Assembly (NCBI RefSeq): GCF_021155775.2
Contig: NC_060235.2
Span: 35,628,607 to 35,692,606, forward strand
DNA: 64,000 nt
Reading direction: 5' to 3'
Origin: Neodiprion pinetum
Lineage: Eukaryota > Arthropoda > Insecta > Hymenoptera > Diprionidae
Shown piece after piece: positions 48,201 through 62,400 of this stretch (position 1 is its first letter; the number at the start of each line of letters is the position of its first letter). Under the pieces are notes generated by a model that saw nothing but the letters and a program-made list of their open reading frames with translations, did not search any database and had not been told where the DNA came from. Both the position numbers and the translations under genes were made by a program.

Positions 48201-50763
48201 TGAATTTCCATCATTATACAGCTTCAGCGTAAATCTGGCCTGAGGTGTCTGGAACACTTTCGAATTTTGTAGAACATGTCCGAGCGCACTGCGCACTTTG
48301 GAAAAAATCTAATCGTGGCTGCAGCCTGACACGACGCTCTTCTCTCGTGTCAGAGGGACTTTGTTTCAGCCCACGCTGGTATCGGTCTTTCTTTTTTAGT
48401 CCCTGCTAAACAAACTTTCGAAAAATCTTAGGGATTGTCTTTACCTAGAACTACCTGCCAGAGACCGAACAAGTTTCGGTTTTAACGGAAATTTCTTTAC
48501 GATGTCGGCCACATGAATACGCTAATGTTCGGGGTCGAAGCAAGGTCAGTGGCAGCCCAAGATCTAGCACTTTTTAATTTCAGTCGACCGACGGCTGAAA
48601 CTGAATCGGAACATCAGGAAGTCGCGAAGATATAACCAGATACAAGTCTCTAGATACGAAAATACGCTGTTTCTACAGGATTTCATCGAGTTCTGAGATG
48701 TTTTGAGCAGCCAGTAAACCGAAATGAAAAAAAAATGTTCCTGGATTCCTGCAGAGCATGATTCGTTCCTGCACATTAAGCGGCTAACTCAGCCGGCCAG
48801 CTTTAACATTGTAAATTTTTCCCCGTCTGGGAAACAATAACAGAGGTAGTGTTTTACCGTTAGGTGCACTATTCGGTGCGTATAGAAAGTTACGGCAACA
48901 CCAGGAGCTAAAAAGTCAAGCTCGAAAAATTACATCCACGAAACCTGCAAGAACGAAGAGAAACTCAAAGATGAAAGCAAAAATGAAAAATTCCCCGATC
49001 TACGTACAAGAAAATTTCAGGATGATTCCACCCAAAATTTGCCAAACTTTGATCTATTTCGAGAAAAGAACGGCCGAGTGTTGTTTCAAAGTGTTGAAAT
49101 TATACCTACCGTCTGGGAAAATACAGACCTTCAATCTACAGGCATAAATTATTTCCTACAATGTATAATAAGTACAGGGACTGCGAAGATCGCGTGGAAT
49201 AAGCTGGTTTACACGGTATGTGTAAGATACGTACTTGCTTACATACAATCGTATTGTGCCACCGCGTCTTGTTCGCCTGTTCGTTATTTACTTACATCCT
49301 TCTTTTTTTTTCATCCCCACATCAGCATGTGGAAGAGTCGACGCGATTTCTGCATTTGTATAGAATACATAATGTATACTGAAATTTGCCAAGGCAGAAG
49401 AAGGACGAGAGCGTATCGGCAAGCCGAGTTGCCGATTTCCGTAGTTCCGATCAATTGTTCGGTAACATCGGCTCCTCGTTTGTTGCCCGTTGTAGCTGCA
49501 TTTAAATGCAAATTAACGAATCAAGCTGCACGCGGCCAATGTATCGCTTGCACGTGTGATATTTGGTTATAAAAATTAGTGGTGTTTGGTTTCATTTAGT
49601 CGGTATAAGTGACACAATTTCACTGACAATGTTCAAAATCAATATATTATTTGACGGCTGATCTTAGAAACTTGATTGAAATACGAAAAAAAGATAGAAA
49701 AAATCGACTTCTACTTCTATCCGAACGTTTTTCTCACACAACAGCTCTTCAAAAAATCGACAAGTCTTTATTCAGGCGAAAAGATTTATCCTTCACAGGT
49801 ATAGAAATAGAAAGTGGCTGAAAATTATAGTCCGATTGTTTCGGTCGCAACTTAGTGACACACAGAGCTCGGCTCTGCTCGTGATGTTGTGTTTTATACA
49901 TACATACACAGAGTAGCGGTTAAGTGTACATTTGCGTGTCATCTCGTACGAGGAGTAAAAAATAAAAGGATGTTTGTCATTAGTGTAGGACCTGTGTTAT
50001 TTTTTTGTTTTTCGTCCGATGCTCGGCTCACCGAAGCGTATTCATTCATTGGTCCCCCATCGAGCTTCGGCACAGTCCCTGAACACGTGGGTACACATCG
50101 GGTATATATGCCCGACAAAAATTAGACAAACTTACGTAATTCACCGGCAGGTACACTAATGTCTGTAAAAACGGGAACCTTCGGCTGTTTACATTTTTTG
50201 ATCCGCGCCACGTCCGCACACCGCGAACATTATAATTTTCATTCCACGGTGAAACAAAGCTATGATTCTGAGAAACGGTCTTTCTGTTTGTCCGATCGTC
50301 AGTTCTGACGAAAGTACATAAACGATGATGGAAAGTTCGAGATCCGAGCTTTATGATCTGCTAAAGAATCAGCGAGCTCAGAAAATGAAGGTGTGAAACC
50401 GATTCCGGCGATTGATTTTCGCTCCGAATGAAAGAATAATCCGGGGAGCGCGATTCCATTCGTCGGCAATGGGATAATCAGCTGTTTGCCCGATCAGGTA
50501 CAAAGGGTGTTATTTTACATCGGTAATTCGTTTGTGCAGCGGGGATCCATTGACCCGAACGAGCGAGCGAGTCAATGCGCGCAGTGGCGCTCTCTCATTG
50601 TGTCCTGTGAATTGCATCGGCAGCGAGAATCGCCCCCCGCAGAGCAACATCGGCTACCTGACTACCTGACGCCCGTCCAAAGGGGATATCCATCATCGGG
50701 ACCACCTCCGGTGACACGGCACGCCACGTGAGATCAGAGCGCATCTCTGGGTTCCCGGAATCC

Positions 50764-50765
<2 letters not shown>
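42228..50765. other. Long noncoding region
   Basis: No supported exon. It holds a short TTC run (44,611-44,629), a weak inverted pair around CACCCCAAAC (45,914 and about 46,145) and a GC-rich, CpG-rich block at 47,480-48,130 that is open in several frames on both strands, suggesting a regulatory or untranslated segment and not a protein gene. Confidence 0.3.
44611..44629. repeat. (TTC)6 microsatellite
   Basis: A short pure trinucleotide run. Confidence 0.8.

Positions 50766-50855
<90 letters not shown>
50766..50855. repeat. (GA)45 microsatellite, about 90 bp
   Basis: An uninterrupted GA/CT tract of about 90 bp, the longest simple repeat in the window. It produces long RERERE- and SLSLSL-type spurious frames on both strands. 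Confidence 0.95.
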
Positions 50856-50856
<1 letters not shown>

Positions 50857-53800
50857 TGCACCGGGCTTCCATTGACCTTGAATCCGTGCCGAGCTATCCC
50901 GAAGAGAAAAATTAGTGGTCACACCCACGCAGGGTAGAAATTTTTTGCCCCGAGTTGTTTTGCTCTCCGAAATGATTGAGGAAGCAATCGGGAAGAAGCG
51001 GTGGCTCGACACGAATCAGGAACAACTGATCATCCCGCAGATCTCGGATACCTCATTGTCGGGATGAAAGCTCGTTCCGACTCCGAGTGTAATTGGAAGG
51101 GTGTGTCTGTATACCGGTAGTGGACTCGGCGCGATTTCCACTACGGCTAATTACGCGCTGTTGGATAGAGGGAAAGGGACGGTTAAAGGTTGATGCGGGA
51201 GTGGCCTGAAGATAGAAAGAAGGAGAATTCCTCGGTCGATTGAATGTGTTCCTGCGGATTCGAAAACTCCGAGCTACCGAGGCGGAAACGAACCGTGACA
51301 AATTGCATCAGGTAACGGGTTTAAACCCCGTGCCAGAGTTCACGTTCAGCGTGAGACGAACTTCATTCCGCCGCGGCAGTTTAGGCAATTTGTGTACACA
51401 GAGTTATTCGTCAACATTCGATGACTGTGATGAACCCAGGGAAGAAAAATTCAACGGTGGTACCAACTTGCTACCGTTTGAACCAAGCAATTTGTTAAGT
51501 GAACCACTATAGGGTGTACAAGTTCATGTATCCACTGATAGATACTAGCCGGAGTAAGGCACGCAACGGTCGAACAGTTTTCTCGGTGTTTTTGCCTCGG
51601 CAAAGTGTTTTCTTCTTTCGCACAAGCCATTTTAAGCTCTGCATCCACCCCGGAGTCTCCGTAAGGGACAAAAAACGTAATTCGTCTCGATTTTTTGCAA
51701 GTCTGCAGTCGTCTCCCTTGGTCGAGCGTAGCCTTGAAGGTATTCCAACAGCGGATCTGAATCGACAAAATTTCTCGTTTCCAAAGCCCATCGTCGAGCA
51801 GGAAATGGAAATGACGAGAATAATGCGACGAGACGCTCAGGGCTTTCAGGTCGGAGGTGAAGAGGTCTATTTTCGAGATGGGCTTGGTCCGTGTGAAAGA
51901 GTGCTTGCGGCGACGCGACGCAAGGTTGGGGCGCAATGCGATGGAGCATAGAGAGAGTGACCGTGTGCGAGCAGCCTGCAGGGTATCCGGAGGTCCCTCG
52001 ACGACGGGACGTGAGGCGTGGAACATGGAACACGAGAGGCAAGAAGAAGTCAGGGAAGCGTGGAACATTTGACATCGTCCTGTCACTTTGTCAGCCAAGC
52101 CCATCCTCCTTCACTGCCAGGAGAAATATTGTAAGCAGTAATAAACATTCCGTGTCTTGCGAGTTGTCCTCTTCTCGGATGTCGACGTGGATGTGGATGT
52201 CCATTTAATTAGTCGCGTTATACGCGGCCATCCGCGCACCACGTCAACTTCAGCGTTTCCTTTTGGAGTGCCGGATAAGTTGGCAGTGGTAGAGAGAGAA
52301 TCGAATCAACACATCGACGAGCAGCCAATTACGACGAATGGGAAATTTATGGTAGTCATTTCGTAATCCGTGGTGTGTTTCGTGCGTTTGCTGTTGGGCT
52401 GGTATATCCGTAATGCGCCCATTACACCTACTCATTATACTATATACCTGCAGGTTTCCATTTCTTCTTACATGCTCTCGATTGCCGTTTTACGGCTGAA
52501 TTTATTCCCCTTCGAGCGTTTTAACTCCACCTATACCCGCATTCAGCAATTGTGTCAGTACCCAGTCCTCGGATACCTATCCTAACACTTACAACGTTCG
52601 CTCCACTTTTCCCTTACTGCTTGTGTCCCAACGGATTTTGTAACTGATTATGAGTAAAAACACTTCGTTGCAGGGATAGCTGCTCGGTGTATTGCCGTTG
52701 GTGTACGATCACATTGTCGGCGACGATTCGGAGCAAGGTTGACGTGGTGAAAACTCTGGAAACTTCACTGAACGAGAGCGATTTACAGGACCACCAAGTC
52801 CACCAAAACGATTCTCGATTCGCGCTAAGAGCAAGCAAAACCGTTCGGGAAAAACGAACAGACGTCGCCAAAGAAAACAGCTTTCGATTTCTGCTGATGC
52901 ATTTAACGAACAGCGGACCGGTCCGGACCGACGAAGGTTGGGATTAATAAAGGTCCGGGACCTGCAGGACTATCTCGATCGCGCATTTCTGTCACGCCCT
53001 TAAGCGATAGCGATCTTCGGCTAGAAATTGCTCGGAGTCAATCGCCAAAACAGAAGTCAAGAACACACGCCTAATGCATGCGTGGTACAGACAAAGGGCT
53101 GAAATAAGCCCCGCGTGAATGTAGCAGCCCTAATGGACGTTTGAGTGTGACGAATCCCCGGAGTGACGGGGCAACTAGCCACAAAACAATGACGCAAGAT
53201 AGTCAGTACCGCGATTAGATGCGCGACAAACGATCGATTGGTTGTACGACACGGAATTCGAATACGGAAGTTTCGAAGACTCGCAGATCGCTGTTGCCGA
53301 ATCGTTAGTTAATTGGGCATAAATGTCCCGGTCGTTTTGACGCTGAGCTTGATTCCTGCAATTAGGTACTACGGTTTACCGTGTGGAACAACTCGACTTC
53401 TTTTATTCTTATGCACCCAGTTTCATCGATCGATCGATCAAGTGACCAAGCTCCCGTGAAACTGCCACAGTTGTAAGTGCTGTGCGCTGTTTGGAGTGCC
53501 AGTCCGAAACACTGCCTTTGTTTCTGGTTGGCTTAAGTGACAAGTCTTTAGAAATCATGGGGTAGTGCGCAAGGTTCACAATGTTTTTTTTTACATTTCT
53601 AATCGATCTGCCAAACCCTACTCATTCGTAGTGGTTGAAATTGTTGCATAAAACTTGACGTCGATATTTGAATCCTCGCGAAATTCAGGTACAAACGTTT
53701 ACCCTCCGTCCTTTACTCGTATAAAATCTTATGCATTAGTTTTGTAGCCGTGTAAAAATTGGGAAGATCGAATCACGACGATGCGAGGGCTCGTACTGCT

Positions 53801-56800
53801 CGGTCATTCTGATCACGTTGCGAAATCTAAGACACCACAAAACTATACTAGGGTATCAAAAATCGACGAAGACGAAAACCGTGCATATTGCACGTAGTGA
53901 AGTTGAAAAGGAACGTGCGATAAGTAGAAGCCAAAGAAATGACGGAAAAAAAAAAACGAAAAAGTCTGTAAGGATGGGAAGAGTGAAAATTCTGGATAAA
54001 ATTTGACAGCGACAATGAATTCGTCGCTTTTAAATTGTTCAACCCCATTTCAAGCCGCTCGAGAATTGCAAAATAAAAAGGAAAAGGAATGAAAGAGAAG
54101 ATAAAAAAAAAAAAAGAAAGAAATCCTTTCCTTGGCGCAACATTTCTGGCATTCGGTCACAACCACTCGGGAGTTCTTCCTCTCCAGCTTCAGCTCCGGC
54201 TCCTGCAGGCTCATCTCCCCTTTAGCCCCTTATGTATAGAGTACGTAGCCGTTACACGCGTACGTTGGCATGTGTCTATGCACGTGTACACAGGCACACG
54301 CCCATCTATCTATCCTCTTTCCCATCAACGGCGTATCTGCTCTCTCGCAAATGTTTCGCAAATTGCCGTGAAGTGCTTAATGTAGCGGGTACGACGTCGT
54401 CGTGGTCGACGTCGTTCTCGTCGTCATCGTCGTCGCCGTCTCACCGAGTCTGCCAGTCGAGCTGCGAACGCGTTCGACGGCACTCTTATTCTTCTCCCAC
54501 TTCGTCAGCTCGCATTAAAGTTCGCGTTTCGTGACGTCGACGTTGTAAGCTTTCCTCTACCTACCTTGTACGTACCTTCGTTAGATATGTATGGGTTAGA
54601 AGCCCGGGAATCCCGCGAAGATGGGGAAATCGACTCGACGACGACGACGACGATAACTCGGATGTCGCGGTAATGCTTCCGTCTAATGGCTTAATCATCT
54701 CGGTAATATAATTGACCAGAAAATCTTCGCGCCATTTTTATCACTCCGTTACTACGAGTACACCTTATACTGATGACGGATTTTCGAAGTAAAAGTAATC
54801 GATAGATTACACATAAATGCTCCGTGAATCGAAGTATATTTGTTGCTCAATGAATTATTTTACCGAAATTCTATCTTTCAAGTTTATCGAATCAAGACAA
54901 TTAAGGGGAAAATTTAGAATATCGTACATGGTATAGTAACACGGATAGTTCATTCGACGTTCTTCTCTTTTTGACTAAACTGTTAAATTCAATTAGTGCA
55001 GAGCGTTACCGAATCAAAACCGATCACTTATATATACACGTGTTTGACAAAATCGTCGGAAAACAAAACCATGCAGTATGTAAAAAAAGCGGATCAAAAG
55101 CCGAAAATCGATGTTTCGTGTATTTGGGTATTTGTACCGCAGATACGGATGACAATTCGCGTGAGATTTGAACAAGGTGACGCTGCCGCAGGGCCGAGAG
55201 ATCAAAGGAACGGTGACCAGCGGAGAAACGACGCTTTCATGGCTTTCATGGCATTCATGGCTACCATTATCGCGTTACTTCCGCTCGGGCGAGCTTCATT
55301 CGCCTCACACCCGGAATGATTTGAGGGCGACCCGCGGCCGGCGGTCGGGAGCGACGTTCGTCCCTGCGAAAAGCGACGCCGGCGTCGCGCAGTCGACGAG
55401 CGAGCGAATGCGAAGGAACTGAGTAGAGCTTTATTGCGTCGCTACATGCGGCGAATCGGGGTGTGCTCGAGACTCGAGGGATGGACGAGTGGCTTTTTAT
55501 CAATGAGGGATCTATTGTTGTCGGAAGAAAAATTGATGTGAACGCGGGAAACTTGTACTTATTTCGAGGCTTACTTTGGGGCTTTGCAAAAAGATGGATG
55601 AATATGTAGGCGATTCTGCCCGCAATTGTGGGAAAACGGTCGGGGTATGAAATTTTCATATCGCGGCAACTTTGTGCCAAGATTTCAAAATCCCACAAAT
55701 TTTAGAAACAAGTCTTACTGTGTACTGGAAACATGTTGATTTATCTTTACATCATCGCTTCGACTTTTTATTTTCTGAACTTGCGTGAGAGGCGGAAGAA
55801 AAATGTGATCCAACGTTTTTTGCCAGGAAATAGTCGGATCTTTCATTTCATTTTTCGGTCCATTTTCAGTGACGGCTAAAAATAAGCCAAAAGTAAAAGG
55901 CTTTTTCAAGCTTATTTTTGGATCGTTACTAAAACATTCCCAGCTTTTCGATGGAATTAACAAAGTAACTTTTTTGTTTGTCAAATCTCGCAACACCCGG
56001 TTTTTCGCTGCTGTTGAAAATCTATTAAAAAATAGATTTCATATCCTGAAAGCTTATAATTTGCCACGAAGAAAACACGTTTGCTCATATTATTTTACAA
56101 CCACATAAGAATTACAAGGTGAAAATTCGATGGAAAATTTTTACGTATCTTTAGTTTATATGATAACATATTGAAATTGCTGTCGAATCGACATTTTTTC
56201 ACGTGATCGTCCATCTAGAATTTGCAGAATTTCACATATGCAGTATGAAATTCGTTAGGACGATGTATAATCTCGGCTGTTGGATCGTTTCTTTCATCTC
56301 GTTATGAACTTTAAAGCCTTGCTATTTTTCAAACTACATAAAACATACAAAGGCTGAGATTTAGTCTCGCAAACCGCAATCGTGATGATAGGAAAAAATA
56401 GAATGAAGCGATCATTGCAAGGAGTGGTTATCTACAGTGGGAAAGAACAAACGATGATTATCTTCTTTGACGCAATGTTACGTAGAGAAATTTTTCAGCG
56501 TATACATAAAACCTGAAATATTCTTTCAATTACGATTGCCTTGAAGTTTGTATTATCCTGTCACGTACGAATGGTTAACTCAATCGTTCGTAACGACTTT
56601 CGTGTAGTAAAATTCTCGCTGTATATTATTGACCAAAAAACTTCGGATCTATTAATACTACTCATGTATTGTGGTTTATTCGCGACTGATCAGCTGATTG
56701 TGTACCGCATGAATTTCGCAGGCGGGAAAAAGAGGGTGGGAAATGTGATTCTCGCTGCAAAAAATAGTTGATCAACGGGGTTTGGAAAAATAACAGTCCT

Positions 56801-58531
56801 CATCAAGGGTAGTAAATTTCACATGTTCAACCCGAGATGCAGAAAAAAAATGATCATCACCGAATATTAGAGGGATGAATTTACTCGAAAAGGAATAATT
56901 CATCGCTGAAAATGTATTTCGAATGTGTTTGAACAAGTCTTCACGATTCACGCGTAAAACGATAAATGGAAATCCACTCCAAGATCTCGTTGTAGAACTG
57001 TTCGAGCGAAGAAAACTCGATTTTTTTCCCACCAAAGCTGGAGCCACCCTTGACACGCAGGGCAACAAGCAGCCCCATGGTATAATCTTCTATTCAGAAT
57101 GGTTACTCGAGCATCGTACAGGTTAGTTCGCTACTTATTCCATTCATACCGCGTGTGCAAACACGCTCGAAGCGTTCTAACGAGTAAACGAACACAATAT
57201 CGGCTGAATAAGATGATTACACGGAGAGTGCAGCGGAGGTCGAAGAGACACCCGCGTCCTACAAAATTAAAGAACATTGTTCGAATTTCATGGGCAAAAG
57301 AAGTTTCGCTGCGGACGCGTGGGGAGAATATATTTTTCGATGGCTGAACATAGGTACAGAAAAAGAGAGAGATAAGATGAGTTAAACAGACACAACTTTG
57401 TTAAGGAAGAGAAACTCGCTGGAAATTTGCGAAAAAATTTCGGTATTTATCGAAGGGAATTTATCTGGTTTGTATGGAAACAGAGGAGACAAAAAATAAT
57501 TTTTAGGGTGAGTGTGCGACTGAAAGGTGAGTAGGAATGTTCTTTCTTAGGGACTTTTTTGATACCTCTGCTTCCTTTTGTCCAACCGTATGAGGAAAGA
57601 CAGTCACGAAAGCGATTGACCTCTCCTCCTCGACTTCTACTCGAGGTAAAAGGCTGCAACAGCAGCAGAGAAGCGGAGGTATGAGATATAAAGGAAGAGA
57701 AGAGAAACGTGTCTGCGGTCTAGTCTGTCACGGCATCGTCATTTTGAGGCCAAACCAGCCAACCGACTTCCTTCCAAACGTTATATACCGTAATAATAAT
57801 CTACGGGTGAAGTACACGTTCCTCCGTCTGTTCGTCGATTTCGAGTCAAGTTGCTCAACCCCACCGGAAATAAAAGAGAAAGATAGCCTCCCCATCATTT
57901 CGTAATCATAGGTAGGTAACATACATTACAATAATATCGCTTGCACAGTTTGCAGTTACTGAAACAGGCTGCGTAGCGCAGAATTTGTCAAAACCACTCG
58001 GGTAATGACCATCGAGTTATCGATCAGGCATCAGAACGACCGTCAACCTCATCTTTGCGGCATCATTCTCTCTCAGAGATGATGAACTTTGTTGTTTGAA
58101 TTGGAAAGTGTCGCGGTCGGTTTGGTACCACATCACCACAGCAGCTGAGGAGAAAAGCTCCTATCGATCGGCAATCCATCCCCCTATCGAGCCGAATGTC
58201 CTTATGTCCCTCCCCATCCATCCATCCATAGTCCAATCATGACTAGACGACAGTCTCGCGGACGAGGAACTGGACGTACGAAACTGAACCTGGCATCCAA
58301 AGTTGGCAGCCAAATGCATTGAACTTGTTACGAATAGAATAATTCAGTAGAGTTTGACGCCTAAAATTCTCTGAAAGTATCAACCGTCCACGGGACTTGC
58401 CAAAATTTCTGTCACTGGAAGATCAAGTTTGGCCGCTAACTCTGGATGCTAGTCGGAGCTTGATACCGCATAAGACGGGGCAAATCTAAGGACAACCCTC
58501 CCGGTTCGAAAGCGGGTGCAGCGATGGCGGG
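50856..58531. other. Noncoding region with low-complexity patches
   Basis: No gene supported. Open frames at 51,450-52,100 exist on both strands without recognisable domains. A CGT-type trinucleotide-rich patch lies at 54,395-54,450, a complementary CGA patch at 54,637-54,655, and a short TTTCATGGC tandem at 55,233-55,262. Confidence 0.3.
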
Positions 58532-58539
58532 TATATAAG
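58532..58539 (+). promoter_or_regulatory. TATA box upstream of first-exon-like block
   Basis: GGGTATATAAGAAAG at 58,530 matches the TATA consensus. A GC-rich segment follows about 25-30 bp downstream, where a start site would be expected. Confidence 0.4.
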
Positions 58540-58559
58540 AAAGTAAATAACGAGCCTGG

Positions 58560-59471
58560 TTGACATCCCCGCGTTCCTCCGGACGCTCTGCAGTTCAACC
58601 GACGGACCCCGTTTGTTGGGGGCGACGAGGAGCCAGACAGAGACGCAATAGTAATGCAGACCAATCCCGTCAGCTCTTATTCGTGGGCAGCCTTCGAGGA
58701 CGGCGCGCCCTCGCCTCTGCCCTCCTCCCCCGCCGTCCCGCCGTCACCCGCCGTTCCCGTAATGACAATCATTACCGGAATGATTGCAGCGGCTGGCCTG
58801 CCGGCGCTAGCCAGTTATTGGGGATGGAAACCACCTTATAGAGTCCTCGGATTTCGATGGGCGCGGGTGCCGAGAGCGTCGCCAGGGCGCCGCCGGATCC
58901 GTCGCGTTTTGGTCTCGGCTGCAGCTCGACGCATTTCGTGCTCGGCTGCGATCGCGATTGTGACATCGAGTACCGTTCAGAGATTCAGAGTGCGCGAGTG
59001 AGGGAGACATTGAGGGAGCGAGAGGAAGAGGAAGAGACCGCTGAGACTCGCCGTGATTGGAGAAGCGGGAGCTGAAGCCACGCTGTGTTTTCGACAACGT
59101 GTGCACCGAGTCGTTCTGGGATTTTAAACTGTCGTCGAAGTGTAACGATGACGATTTTTGATTCCTAATGGACTTTGATGGTGCAGTACGCATGGTACTC
59201 GTTGTCAGAGGATAAGCAGAGAAAGCTTGAAACTTGACGCTCAAAAAAGTTATGTCAACTTAACTGCATTCAAAGAGTGTAACGAGTGTCAAATACTCCA
59301 TCAAACGGAATCTCAGATCTACAAAAGCTTGAACAACATACGTTCACCTTTTTACATCCTCTCTTGTTTCAAAGATGTCTCTTCATCTCTGCTGTGGACT
59401 CTGACCAAGAATCGATAGTCCGAAGCTGTGAGTCTGCGCTTTCTGTTCTGGATTGAATTTCCATTCTGCAG
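58560..59471 (+). other. Putative first exon ending at CAG|GTAAGC
   Basis: Downstream of the TATA box the sequence is GC-rich, then AT-richer, and ends CTGCAG|GTAAGC at 59,471, a near-consensus donor. It includes an ATG at 58,654 (MQTNPVSSYSWAAFEDG...) whose 115-aa frame is proline- and arginine-rich and terminates well before the donor. The block is probably 5' untranslated with upstream ORFs. The rest of the gene would lie beyond the window or in its last 4.5 kb, where I saw no second exon. Confidence 0.3.
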
Positions 59472-62400
59472 GTAAGCAAACTCGAGGAATTTAATACGAA
59501 GATTAGATTCTAAGTGAAGTTTTGGCTCCAACTTTTGTCACTGTCACAAGGCAAAAGTTCGAAGCCCTTATGGGTTGTACCCAAATTTTGAATTTCTCTC
59601 CAAAGTCATATTGTGTGCATGTGCATGGATTGTTCTTAGCTGGAAATAAGTATTGTAGTAAATCGTGAATCCTGGTAGCATTTAGTAACAGCGTAGTGCT
59701 TTTGCTATGCTCTAGTGATTGGTTGGATCAGGATCTGTTACAAATCAGCGAATGTGTTATGCCGGGGATAGTAACAAGTTGTTGGAGCTACCTGTAGAAT
59801 ATGAGGATATGACAAGCATTACCCTTTGGTGGGGTGAAAATTTGTTATCTTCACAATGGGTGACCGCAGCCTAGAGTATGAAAGAAAAAGAAAATATACC
59901 GTGAGATAGAGAACATCGAGGATAGAATATCCGCTTCAAGATCGCTCACCCGTCCATAGCACTTGTTGTATAAGGATCTTCATAAAAAATACTCGTAAGG
60001 TAAGTGTTGCGTGATTTATGCACGAGATAGTAAGAAGAAGCGATATACCGTTTGCGTCGGCATAATGTGCATAGAAAATATAAACACGCCATATACGTAT
60101 ACGAATCTGAATTACCAACTCGGAACTTATAAGCGATTAAATCTTGCCGAAGGTAACTAAATATCGAACGGAAAGACTATTTTTATGCATTACATGCAAC
60201 CTTACCTCCTTCGCGTTCCAGTTCCGCATAAATCACAAGGTTTACTTTGCCGGGGCGCCAGGCACCGTTTTTCTCTCATACTCTATACCAACATGACACA
60301 ACACATACTCAGCGTAAAATCCAATTTCTTTCCACGCTGCACCGCGACCGAGGTGAAAAAAATTCGAGGGTTTTTCGCTGCTTAAGATGGTCGAAGCACC
60401 GCAAAATGTGGCGGTCCGAACGTTGACCAGAACAGCTCGACCGCTCGTGCGTGAAAATTGAAAAATTAAAATCATTGTTCTTGTTCGCGGTCCGGTGGAC
60501 CAGTGTCACTTCGCCGAATGACTTTCTCACAATCGTTCAAAGCGGTATTCGAACGCTGGTTCTACTTCGACGCTTTTCCCCGTTTCCCCGTGGCCTTTTG
60601 TACACCGAAACCGGAGCATATCAGTGGACGCTGATAAGTCCTGAGAATTTTTCTTCCTTGCATTTGCGGCGCGATACGCAGCCAGAGATAGCGTTGTAAG
60701 CAGGTATACAACACAGGGAGGTTCGGGGCGCCGAGTACAACCCATCAGGCACCAGGCAAACGTACCTGGCAGGCATCGAGTAAATACGCGTTACCTGGAC
60801 GGCTGCATGTGTGCGCAGACCGCAATTGACGTCGACGTGAGGCTGTGCCGCGAGTGCCATGTTCGGGCACTCATGGCACACATAGAGCAGAGGCGTTGGA
60901 GGCTGTGATTATGGCGGTAGACACTCCCTCCTTATCGGGGGTTTCCTTCGCAAGCACCACGCCGTGGTTAGGCACTATACCGCCATTACACTGCCGTGTT
61001 TTCCATCGCCTGCTGCTCGTTCGCTCGCTTGGCTTCCTCTCGAGTTCTCTCGGCAAGAAACGGCGACTAGCGCGACCGAAGAGCGTGGAGGAACGCTTTT
61101 TTCATTACTCAAGAAATCCGCATACCTGACTACTTACCGTCTATACCACCGGCAGCTTCTCGGTGTCGATATTTTTCATTCGCGATGGGCGCTGGAGAAC
61201 CGATGGAAACACTTTAGCGACTCTTGCTATCTTGGTCGGGTCACGGTGCTCGGATTTTGCGGATCGATTTGGTGTTTCCGATCATTTAAGTCGACTTCGG
61301 ATTGGCAATGATCGAAACCCCGTCTCTGTAAGTTTATCGTGCAGAATGTTCGCTTCGAGTTTTTGTCATTCATTGATTTATTTTTCTTGACACGTCGTAA
61401 GTTTGAATTCTCACTTGGACACCTCGTGGCGTTGAAATATTTGTTTACCAGGCCGTGGCATCCTGTTATGGAAAATAGAATCATGCTGAGCTGAAAACCG
61501 CAAGCGGCGTTTTCATTCTGTCTTTTCTACTTCAAGAATGCATTCTTCTTCTCAATACTCAATCCTACGATACGAGTGATGAAAGACGATAATATACGAA
61601 AACAGTTTTCAAAATCGTTTCTTTCACTGTCGAAGAAAATAACCACTCTCTCCAGTTTTTGGACCACGCACCCGTCCTGCTTTTGTCCAATGCGCCAATG
61701 TAATTTACCACAGCGCAGCAACGCCAGTGTGTCAAAACTCGCGGAAGCCTGACCTCAAAGGCCGGTTTCAGATTCCTCTCGGATCGTGCACGTTACGCTT
61801 TGTCTTTTGCGTTTGACAAAAGCGAGATGATTCGAGTTACCACGGTTGCAATCAGCGATCGAAGAGTTCTCAGTCATCGTTTTTCGTCATCTCCATCTCC
61901 GCTACAACCATCCATCGGACAACGATGAACGATTAAAATCTTCACGAAGAATTTTTCATCTCGACCCATGACAAGATGAGCGACACGTCAAGAGCGGTGT
62001 GAGAAAATCGTTTGTGCCGTTTCATCGAAGTTTCGCCGTTACATTGAATGGTGAGAGATTGAGCCACCCGATCACGGGTCTCGATTTCCTCAAGGTGCCT
62101 GCGCGAGGTTTTCCGTGAGTTGTCCGGGTTCGGATTTGCTTGTCCCGGGTCGCCGCATATGCAGGCCCGTTGCGCGGTGAGCGACGCAGGGACGACGGGA
62201 CGCCATTGGCTTCGAGGTTTGGTTCATTAGTAGGCGGACGGCGATTGGCGGTGTGGGCGAGAGCCGCGGGACTCTTCGTTTTGCCGTGTATGCGTGATGA
62301 CGCGGCCGAGACGCGCCTGCCTCGACTATCCAAAGCTAACAATAAGCCCGAAGGTGGAGGCGCACTCCGATCGTGCGTGGCAGATACTCCTGTCTCTCTT

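Noticed and set aside
50595..51012. ORFs with poly-RE or poly-SL
   Set aside because: Translation of the GA microsatellite.
51451..52104. Minus-strand 217-codon ORF and overlapping plus-strand 150-codon ORF
   Set aside because: Neither shows a family motif, and mutual overlap without splice support makes both unlikely.
54232..54534. Serine-rich ORF over a CGT-type repeat
   Set aside because: Low-complexity artefact.
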